In this document: positions 55,153 to 64,000 of the stretch, piece after piece
How positions within the stretch are numbered: the stretch's first letter is position 1
Layout: every line of letters starts with the position of its first letter
Assembly: GCA_947568835.1 (NCBI GenBank)
Contig: OX387610.1
Span: forward strand, 9,387,501 to 9,451,500
Source: Protonemura montana
Lineage: Eukaryota; Arthropoda; Insecta; Plecoptera; Nemouridae
DNA: 64,000 bases
Direction of reading: 5' to 3'
Position numbers and translations under genes: made by a program
The notes under the pieces: model-generated
The model's input: only the letters and a program-made list of their open reading frames with translations
Databases searched by the model: none
Told to the model about the DNA's origin: nothing

Positions 55153-55627
55153 ATCACGAGCTCGCTAATATAAACACGCTTGAACGGTCTTAAATTTTGC
55201 GGTCTTAAATTCGGGCACATTACGATGCACCTTTGCTCGTTAACAAGTCTCCTAGATTATAACTCGCGCGTCACGACGACGCATTGCTTACGCCGGGAGG
55301 GTGTGGCGGAGGCGTAGGAGGAGGAGGGACAGACCGCCCGCTCGGCGCAGATATCAACCCCGAAATTAATGGCATGGATTAAAATTGCTTGCCATCTGGA
55401 ATTCCAGCTTGCGGCAAATAAATTTGATCGTGCGCGCAAAAAGAAACGTGCGATGCTCCATATTTGAAGCTGATTTTAAAGCGTTTGGTGAAATATCTGG
55501 GCTGGCATATTTTTTTTTTTTGGTTCGGGTGTTTGGGAAACATACAACAAACACAGAGATATTTCCGACAACAAGCACCTCATGGATTGCTTGTAAACAA
55601 TATCCATTCTAAAGCATGACATTCGCT

Positions 55628-55935
55628 GGCTATCAAAAAAAACTCACAACAACAAATTTTGCTGTAATCATAAGTTCCGTTCAACGGATTTAAACCCACT
55701 CAAATTAAATTTTACAGCTAATTTGTTCCCTGGCTATGAATTTAGAAGTTTCCTTTGAAAACACGTCGCATATTTAAGAATAAATCATGCCTAGACCCCT
55801 AGCACCTAGAACACTGGACCGATTGGAAATAATTAAATTCAAGGACTTCAGAAAAAAAAAAGAAAATATAAAAAGTGCAACACGTTAACGTCACAGCAAC
55901 GCGTCAGGCTTTGAGAAAATTCCATTGCTATTTTC
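55628..55935. repeat. Tandem direct duplication, copy 1 (about 307 bp)
   Basis: From GGCTATCAAAAAAAACTCAC to TTCCATTGCTATTTTC; repeated 322 bp further on with only a few base changes. Confidence 0.88.
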
Positions 55936-55949
55936 TGTTCAACGCGTCA

Positions 55950-56256
55950 GGCTATCAAAAAAAACTCACAACAACAAATTTTGCTGTAATCATAAGTTCC
56001 GTTCAACGGATTTAAACCCGCTCAAATTAAATTTTACAGCTAATTTGTTCCCTGGCTATGAATTTAGAAGTTTCCTTTGAAAACACGTCGCATATTTAAG
56101 AATGAATCATGTCTAGACCCCTAGCACCTAGTACACTGGACCGATTGGAAATAATTAAATTCAAGGACTTCAGAAAAAAAAAGAAAATATAAAAAGTGCA
56201 ACACCTTAACGTCACAGCAACGCGTCAGGCTTTGAGAAAATTCCATTGCTATTTTC
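55950..56256. repeat. Tandem direct duplication, copy 2 (about 307 bp)
   Basis: Second copy, near identical. The spacer between copies includes GTTCAACGCGTCAG, which resembles the AACGCGTCAGGCTTTGAG motif inside the unit and suggests the duplication formed by exchange at that motif. Confidence 0.88.
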
Positions 56257-57300
56257 GCGTCGATGGAGGTGCCGTGCGTTCTGAATAAAATTTGGAAATA
56301 ATTTCATAGACACACAAAAATATTATGCGAGGTCGAATTACTCCTCTATATTTAAGATTTCAACATCGCACATGCCTCTATCAAAATTATTTCATGATAA
56401 TTATTGCTTCCCAGAGAGTGGCAGAACTACGTCGCTATAAGCACAGCAAATCAAGGTAATTGCAAAAATCACAGTGTGACAATCGTTATCCACGACATGG
56501 CATCATCATCACAACCATTATCATAAAATGGCACACCTGCCAACTCAGCACGTAGCTGAGTAACTACAAAACCATAATCACCGTCATAATCATAATCATT
56601 GAAAGGCGACACGATATGCCATTAGGTACAGTGCGTCGTTAAGCATCGCAGGTCACCGCCATTATAATCGCAGTTCAAATGGGAAGCGCTAGCCCCTAAA
56701 AGAGGTGGCGTATTTCCAATAGGCATGTAAAAGCTCTAATTTAAAATCCGCCACTGAAATTTGAAGCAAATTAAAGCATGTGGTCAGAAATGGCACCTCC
56801 ACTGTCAGTGATTTAAAGCTGATTTAAGCGTTGAAAAGACTGGAGTGGCACCTCCATCAGAAACAATATCCCACTTAAAGCTCTGAACTACTCTGAAATA
56901 AGACAAGAAACAGGGTACTTACATTTTAGGGAAAATGTACATTACTAAGCTGGTAGCGTTAAACAGACAATGGTACCTTCGCCACAACACAGATAAACCA
57001 GTGATGTTTTTCAATTTTTAGCTGCTCGACTTCCAAAAACGTGACCTCTGTATCATTTAAAGCTGGTTAAAGCTACAAATTTTGCTAAGCTGGCACCTCC
57101 ACTATTAGTTTATGCTATTTAAAGCTTTTTAACGTTTAAACTAGACCAAGATAAATCGAAAACAGCGTCTCCAGCAGCGAAGCTTATTAGAGAAACAATT
57201 AACATAAGCGAAACAGAATTTTAAGCTGGCTAAAGCTTAAGATAGGCTGGAACCGGCACCTCCACCACCACCAAGAAGATAATATACCATTTAACTTGCG
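56257..57300. repeat. Degenerate motif cluster: TTTAAAGCTG and GGCACCTCCA
   Basis: GGCACCTCCA or a close variant occurs near 56792, 56847, 56970, 57092 and 57254, and its reverse complement near 56264. Each is accompanied by TTTAAAGCT/GGTTAAAGCT words. The spacing is irregular (55-162 bp), so it is a degraded tandem repeat or a motif cluster. Confidence 0.5.
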
Positions 57301-58768
57301 CATATTTATTACAGTTAATAAAATTCTCTTTTCGAGAGCTTTTAAAAGGTAAAATTCGTTCTCTATCTTGGGAGCATTAATATTAAAATAAGAGACGATG
57401 TCGTTTGAATACGGAAATGTACGACGGTGGGGATGGGGAGGAAAATTACTAACCTCAAAACATAGCTTGGTGGATCCTTAGATTATTGGGAAAGCACGGG
57501 AATTTTTCTCGCGTTCACAGCAGAAGAGTCACGTCTGCATTTTCCGCGGCCATTATTAGTTTTCCCCAAGGTGCTTTTCCTTTTCTTTTCCCTCGCAAAG
57601 ACGTCTAGAGACAGAGAGAGATAAATAGAATCACGAGATTCCCACGCAACCCAAATAAAATATTAAGTATTATCTTAGGAAAATCAAATAATAAACCGAT
57701 ATGAGCGGAAATTCTTTGCTGTATTATTATTAAGAGCCGACGCCGAGTGTCTTGAAGCATTTTACCTCTACATTCACTAGTTGACATGGTGCCCTCAAAT
57801 AGCCGCATTGCAGAGAAGGCTTATATTTTTCCCCCCAAACTTTCCAGCCTCACAACGGGTTTCCCATAGATTTTCCATCGCGCTCACACACCCGTACCCA
57901 GCCAACGATTCATTCGCCTCACTTCACACCCGTTTATCTATTTTTCTCTCTCTCCGCTTCTCCTCCTTCTACACTGTCAGCCATTTCTCAACGGCACAAG
58001 TGAATCTCTCTCTCAATTCGCTCTCGACATACAGCCAACTTTGCGGCCACATTTACGTGCGATGTCTATTCAGTTGGCAAAACTGTTGACAACTTCCCTG
58101 AGCCGGCCAATGACGCGTCCACCGTCAACATAACCTTATTGTTGGAAAGCTTGTACGTTATATCCTCGTGTAAGCATCACAACGGTTACGACATGGCATC
58201 TAGCCCACGCTCGTTGATAATACACGCGGGTGATGCAATCTATATCGAACATGCCAACAGTATATTTATGTGGTACCCGTAACATAATAACCCGTACGAA
58301 ATGTAGACCACGATAAATATATTATAATGTTATTCATAGATTGCGATAGCTGACATGGTCAGGTCTGTCGTCGCAGTGCTGGGTAATTTTGGGTGGAAGT
58401 CATAAAACATACACACACACACGAATTTCGTAGCGTTAAAGGTTGCTGGTTCGGAGACCGTATGATGGTAGACGCCAAATTAAACTCTCTAATGTAATTT
58501 CGCGTGAGTTTCAGACGGGTTCAAAGTCACCCTGTCGTGAATGGCGTGGTTTGAGATTCGAAGGGCGTAGGACTGGTCTGGACGTGATGGAAGTTGACTT
58601 TTTATAGGGGAAAAAAATTAAAATGGCACGCATCAAAATGGTGTTTTCAATTATCTTGCATTGAACAACATTTTGAAGTCAGTTTTTGAATGAATTACTT
58701 TTGGCAACGCGCTGTTTGATCAGAATTTTGTCAAGTATTTTACATAACAAACGTGATTTAACTATCAA
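57301..58768. other. Unrecognised region
   Basis: A pyrimidine-rich part (57900-58030), with short ORFs but no supported gene. Confidence 0.4.
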
Positions 58769-59116
58769 CTGATTTGTTGTGTTTAGCGACGTACTGTTTT
58801 GACAACGGGCTCTGTAACACTTGGCGTCGGTGAATTATTTGTTAATAATTAGAATGCTGATGAACCTAACCTATCGTAAAGGGGAGAAAGGAAAACCAGA
58901 TGCTGGCACGTGACCTACTCCTGTCGAAGAGCACTAATAGCAGCGAAGACTAAACAACTCTACGAAAATGACTCCTGCAGAAATCCATGCTGTCGAGAGG
59001 TTGATAAGCAAAGAATATTGAGCTATTGTACCAGCATTCATTCCTCCAACATCTCGGTGATCTTCGGTGATCTGACGCAAAAATCGGTGTTTACAGCACG
59101 ACAAAGCGTTCAGTTT
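58769..59116 (-). repeat. 5S-rRNA-derived SINE, internally deleted
   Basis: Tail TTGTTGTGTTTAGCGACGTA on the plus strand, body with GGTTGATAAGCAAAGAATAT, and the 5S end ATCTTCGGTGATCTGACGC. The middle of the 5S head is deleted. Confidence 0.75.
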
Positions 59117-59551
59117 GGTTAACTCAGTGTTTACTTTTCAAAAAACATTCACCCCCAGCATTCAATTCAACTTAAATATCCAAATGAATTTTCCACTTCG
59201 CGATCAAACACCATTGTTTCCCGCAGATAATCTACCAGTCGGCTTCTCCAACTCTCCCAACTCCGACGCACTCACCTGTATGCGCTAGCAAATATAAAAT
59301 CAACAAAGGCACTGGTGTATATCAGAAGCATCCGTCCCATCAATTTCTCACACCCGTGTCCGAGCACTATGGCAACACCCACACTCTCTTTTTCTCTCCA
59401 CCCAGACAGTCTCATCAAATATTGTCACCGTCCACAAAAAGGGTGGCAACGGAAGAAAGGCTGTTTGCTGATACACACAGAATAAAGCGGACATCTGGGT
59501 GCCTTTGATACATTCGAATCAATCTTGGTCGTACGGGGACAGGACTTGTGT

Positions 59552-59574
59552 CCCCCCCCCCCCCCCCCCCCCCC
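59552..59574 (+). repeat. C23 homopolymer
   Basis: Twenty-three consecutive C; the length may be inaccurate. Confidence 0.85.
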
Positions 59575-59580
59575 GACAAG

Positions 59581-59734
59581 GCGGGTACTACTGCGATAGG
59601 TCAGTCAGTATTGTTTGACAAAGCAATGCGGGCGACCATTGTAGACCAACTTTTTAGTGCTGGGGACAAACCAGAGAAGTTTTTGGCATCACGAGGGCCG
59701 CAATTTGACCGCGTTTTCTTGAAGCTTGTACCGT
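59581..59734 (+). CDS. Candidate exon with strong donor, unknown product
   Basis: An open frame just after the C23 run reads AGTTAIGQSVLFDKAMRATI, VDQLFSAGDKPEKFLASRG, PQFDRVFLKLVP and ends at a consensus donor CCGTG|GTAAGTTC. Amino-acid composition is balanced and protein-like, but no clear acceptor was found and no family is recognised. A chance ORF cannot be ruled out. Confidence 0.25.
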
Positions 59735-60000
59735 GGTAAGTTCAAACGATGCTTTAAGTGCACTTCTTCGCTTTGAGACAAACTATTTTCAAAATAAGTT
59801 TGCTTTGGTTTTGGCGATATTTCGTATTTTAAAGCTCGTAATTTTCCAAAAAAAAAGGGTGTCTTAAAATTGATATTAGAAATGAAACTATTAAGCGATG
59901 GGATCGCAGGCATATTACAGATTGTAGATTGCGTGGCTTGACAATTTTCAGTAAAAAGCAATTGAAATGACAAACATGCCTCTAATTATAACCCTTAGAG

Positions 60001-60208
60001 ACACAAGATGGCAGAACTGAGAAGCTCTGCTCGGCGTTCTCAGCATATCCATGGCTACCGAACGTTGAATCTACCATTAAACCTCCTATGCTAGGCCATG
60101 ATATACCCGTAGCAAAATAAGATAGCAAAATTGAGAAGCTCTGTCAGGCGATCTCAGCATTTCCATGGCTACCAAACGTTGAATCTACCATTTAAACTCA
60201 AAGCTTTT
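60001..60208 (+). repeat. 114-bp satellite, two isolated copies
   Basis: Two diverged units of the repeat that forms the array at 63312: GAGAAGCTCTG, GCGATCTCAGCAT, CATGGCTACCAAACGTTGAA and CTAGGCCATGATATACCC. Confidence 0.85.
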
Positions 60209-62118
60209 TTTCTGAAGTTGCCGACCAGAAATACTGTCTTACAATAATTTGGGTTCACTAATTCTAACCTACCGTAAAAGACTCGGTGGATCTTTCATTG
60301 CAATGCGATGCGATGCTATGCGATACGACACCAGCTGGTAGCACACATTTCACTGTGTGCAGAACCGCATGCCTTGCCATCGTTGTCGCTCGTTATCTCG
60401 CGAAATTCTGCAGACAGAATCCTCGACTGTGATCTCACAATTTAAATTAATTAAAACGGTCGTGCGACTGAAAAAAAAATCGCACAATAAAATGAGGTTA
60501 GCGTCGCAGAAAGCTCCCTTAAAGGTACCGTTTTATAATTGCATAGATATGTGCACATTTTGTCTGCACCAAAGCCTGAAGGAGCGTTTTTCAACCTTCT
60601 CATTTCGGCTTCGTTTCGCCGAAGGGAACACAGCGTTGCCACCGTTTTCTATATCTACTGAAAAACAGCAAAAACCATCGAAGCACATCTTTTTTATTTT
60701 AATTCGGAATATTCTTTGCAATCGGACGAAATTATAAGTGGAAATGCGATTGAATGAGCCGCAGGCACCGCGGTAACCTACTTGGAAAAATGTCGTCTCG
60801 AACGTCGGCGCTTTCCATGGTCTATCCCGGTACGTGTTATATACGTCCTCTCGAGTGGAAAATGAATTCAAGCACTTGGAAAAGCCATTGCTAATGGTCG
60901 TGATTATTTCAGTTCGCATAAATAAATAAGACGGCAGACATGCAGCGAAGTAGGAGGCAACTTTTATTCAATCAGAGTCGGCGCAATTTGGCGTAGATGT
61001 CCCCATTATTATATGAGCAGGCATGTATGGGGACTTTTTTCTCTGAGGCCAGACTCCTGAGTTTCAAGATGATCAGACAAATGCAGATTTATTTATTTTA
61101 TTTTTACTTTCATGGGTGGTTACCATGTAGTGATTACAAATTTACCCTAAAATTTATGGAGGTCAAGCTTAAACTCGGTTTTTTAATACTGGTTTAAAAA
61201 TTGAGAACTTAGGGTGGTGAAGCACCCCAAAATTTGATAAATATTTCAGAAATATCAATAAATTTCCGCTCATATATGTTGGAATCATGTTTTTTTATCG
61301 TTCATTTTTTCTTCTACTGCATTTTTTTCGCAATTTTCATTCTTTTTTCATGTATTAACTGTCGGTTCATGACAAATTTGCACAAATTCTTGCCTTTACT
61401 TTTAGCAAATATTTTTGCTTGCGAATAAGTGGCGAAAGATGATAAAAGTTGAGAAAGTGCGATAGTGATCAAGTTACAAAAGTTATATTTGTTTGGTATT
61501 TTTTTACCCTCATCATAATGATCCATTTAAACCAAGATCAGTGATATTTTGAAAGAATCTTTTGGCCGCCAATAAGAACAAACGTCACTATTTACAAGAA
61601 AACAGTGTATACGGGCAATAATAAAAGGTGTCGTATCGGTAGTTCAGGTCTAAAGTCGTTAGGTTTCGCAAAATTAACGCCGAGTTCTCATTGGGTACGC
61701 AATACTCTAGTTCGACTTTAAAACTTCAGAGATGATTGCATACACAAACCACACGAGCCATCGAAACAGCTGGTTCAGATTAGATACGCTGATTTTTACG
61801 ATTGACCAAATTGCAAAACAGCTATTCACACGATTCAGACTTTGTAGCAATTCCTCACGATGTACGGGGACGATCTCTAGAGACAAAAATACTAACATTG
61901 AGTGCATAGGAATAGTCAGCGGGTCACCGTTCATGTTAAAACTTTCTAAGCAAACGAGCTGTCAACACGTAGTAACGGTAGGTGCCTCTCGATGGCGCTT
62001 GCGGCCGTCTTTTTTAACAAACCCGCACAATCAAATAATAACGACTCAAAAGTAAAATACTTATACAAGTATATCATTCGTACTTAAGGTTAACCTGTGT
62101 TAATAGCGATTAATTGAT
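60209..62118. other. Unrecognised region, 1.9 kb
   Basis: AT-rich; a small GCGATGCGATGC repeat near 60303. No gene supported. Confidence 0.4.
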
Positions 62119-62526
62119 TGATTTGTGGTGTTTAACGACGCACTGTTTTAACATCTGGCTATGCGGCACTGGTCTAATGGTGTCGGTGAATGAGTGGATG
62201 AAGATGATGAGGATGATGATGAACCTAACCTAGTTAGAAGGGAGGAGGGAAAACCAGGTGCTGGCACGTATCCTACTCATGTCGAAGAGCACCATAGGGA
62301 CCACCGGCTTAACGTCCCTTCCGAAGGACGGTACAACTCGAACAGCAGGATTCCTCCTCAAATCCATGCCGTCGAGAGGTTGATAAGCAAAGCGAATGAA
62401 GTTGCTGTACTAACTTTTATCCCTCCAACCTCTCTCCCTCACCGAACTGGTTATGTGTCATCCAAGACTTGATCCAGCGCAGTGTTGCTCAGCTTGGGTG
62501 ATCCCAAGAGAACCGGTGTCCTAACT
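62119..62526 (-). repeat. 5S-rRNA-derived SINE, near full length
   Basis: The plus strand begins with the tail GATTGATTTGTGGTGTTTAA, then CGACGCACTGTTTTAACA and an uninterrupted body (GACCACCGGCTTAACGTCCC, TTCCGAAGGACGGTACAACT). It closes with GCGCAGTGTTGCTCAGCTTG and GAGAACCGGTGTCC. One of the best body copies in the window; the 5S head has lost the GATGGGTGACC stretch. Confidence 0.85.
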
Positions 62527-63311
62527 AGTTCCAAATATGAATAATTTGTGAATAAGAAAGAAATAAAAATGCCCTAATACAATAAATCCTCTATATTTAT
62601 ATATTTTTGTATAGTAATCATTTTTCGGTCATTTTTCGCTAAGACATTTTTTTATATTGGCGTTAGGGTAGTACGACACTAGTTTATCTGGCCGTTGAAA
62701 CCTTTGAAGCCATAAAATGACCGATGGAACATCGAGCTAGAATTGTTTATTGACAGAAACACACACACATAGGTAGTAAGTTGTGTGTTCAGCATACATT
62801 CGTTACAGGGCTGAGCTGTTTGCTGACACATGTGCTTGTAAATACAGTGTATGGAAAAACGCGAGGGGATATTTGGGGGGAAAATTGAGGAAAATTGACA
62901 TCAATATATTAACGATGAATAATGTGGGAAATAGTGATGTCGACAGTTCGGCAGAATATATGTTTGACGCAGAACAGTGTTTTTTTTTTGTGTGACAGCT
63001 GGTGCTAGCTTGTGTACAAAATACAGTGAAATATCGCTCTGGGCTTGCCTTTTTTTTTTTAAATAAGAGTAGAAAAGTTCAACTGAAATATTGAATGTGT
63101 GTACGAGGGTCCTTTAAAAAAAATGTGATAAAACTGAGTTACATCTTCAAGGTATGAAGTAAAAAAGATATTTATCTTAAATGATGTTATCCTCTGCGTA
63201 AAGTTGAAGGAAAATTGAGGAAAATCGCGATAAATCACTCAAAACGTGTCAATATAAAATGAGTGAGAAAATAAATCGTATTTATCAACAAGACAATCAC
63301 TGTATGGACCT
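62527..63311. other. Unrecognised region
   Basis: AT-rich, no gene or named repeat. Confidence 0.4.
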
Positions 63312-63965
63312 GTACTAACATAAGATATCAGAATTGAGAAGCTCTGTCAGGCGATCTCAACATCTCCTTGGCTACCAAACGTTGAATCTACCGTTGAACC
63401 TCCTATGCTAGGCCATGATATACCCGTAGTAACATAAGATATCAGAATTGAGAAGCTCTGTCAGGCGATCTCAGCATCTCCATGGCTACCAAACGTTGAA
63501 TCTACCATTCAACCTCCTATGCTAGGCCATGATATACCCGTGGTAACATAAGATAGCAGAATTGAGAAGCTCTGTCAGGCGATCGCAGCATCTCTATGGC
63601 TACCAAACGTTGAATCTACCATTGAACCTCCTATGCTAGGCCATGATATACCCGTGGTAACATAAGATATCAGAATTGAGAAGCTCTGTCAGGCGATCTC
63701 ATCATCTCCTTGGCTACCAAAACGTTGAATCTACCATTGAACCTCCTATACTAGGCCATGATATACCCGAAGTACCATAAGATATCAGAATTGAGAAGCT
63801 CTGTCAGGCGATCTCAGCATCTCCATGGCTACCAAACGTTGAATCTACCATTGAACCTCCTATGCTAGGCCATGATATACCCGTGGTAACATAAGATAGC
63901 AGAATTGAGAAGCTCTGTCAGGCGATCTCAGCATCTCTCCATGGCTACCAAATGTTGAATCTAGA
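63312..63965 (+). repeat. 114-bp satellite array (about 5.7 copies)
   Basis: The unit contains AACATAAGATATCAGAATTG, GAAGCTCTGTCAGGCGATCT, CATGGCTACCAAACGTTGAA, CTACCATTGAACCTCCTATG and GCCATGATATACCCGTGG. It repeats every 114 bp or so until 63965, close to the end of the window. Confidence 0.93.
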
Positions 63966-64000
63966 ACTGAATTTTGAAAGCTTGTTTTATGTCAAGATTT

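Larger units (their letters stand above)
59117..60000. other. Region with C23 run and a candidate exon
   Basis: Holds the C23 run (59552-59574) and the candidate exon 59581-59734; otherwise unrecognised. Confidence 0.4.

Overview
This 64 kb window is animal nuclear DNA, almost certainly from an insect. GC-rich exons with GT..AG borders sit in AT-rich introns and intergenic DNA packed with retroposons, hairpin elements and minisatellites. The insect assignment rests on the zinc-finger gene at 969-13197. Its finger order, the near-invariant TRKEHL helix and the final fingers ([13 protein letters not shown], then [17 protein letters not shown], then a KGHLVSH finger) match crooked legs (crol). 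The species cannot be named from the sequence.

Layout. 1-486 is the 3' end of a hAT transposase inside an intron of crol. 969-13197 (+) holds ten crol exons encoding 19 C2H2 fingers and the stop codon; the 5' part of the gene lies outside the window. 16558-28186 (-) is a second gene, convergent with crol. Its seven exons join in consistent phase into a 446-residue protein with an acidic/coiled segment and a tentative FAM47-like domain. Its introns hold 5S-rRNA-derived SINEs, a mosaic tandem duplication carrying tRNA-like modules (18.8-22.7 kb), a dead LINE tail (22.7-23.7 kb) and an 87-bp minisatellite. From 28.2 kb to the end there is no gene I can name. This region contains a few isolated exon-like ORFs (29.7, 51.0 and 59.6 kb), a CpG-rich possible first exon (39.8-40.0 kb), and many repeats.

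Repeat families. (1) A 5S rRNA-derived SINE with an (AATC)n tail, at least a dozen full or partial copies. (2) A small hairpin retroelement whose arms flank a tRNA or only its T-arm, five copies; one has a perfect 14-bp target-site duplication. (3) A tRNA-derived SINE at 39.2-39.4 kb. (4) Short inverted-repeat elements sharing a GAGAGTGGCCATCTC end. (5) Minisatellites of 87, 63, about 45, about 54 and 114 bp. The ~54-bp satellite occurs as two arrays in opposite orientation about 1 kb apart, so it could form a very large hairpin.

The most unusual signals are the snap-back tRNA hairpin elements, the inverted ~54-bp arrays, the block with four tRNA-like modules per unit, an intron of the second gene made almost wholly of one 5S SINE, and the fully frame-symmetrical, skippable finger exons of crol.
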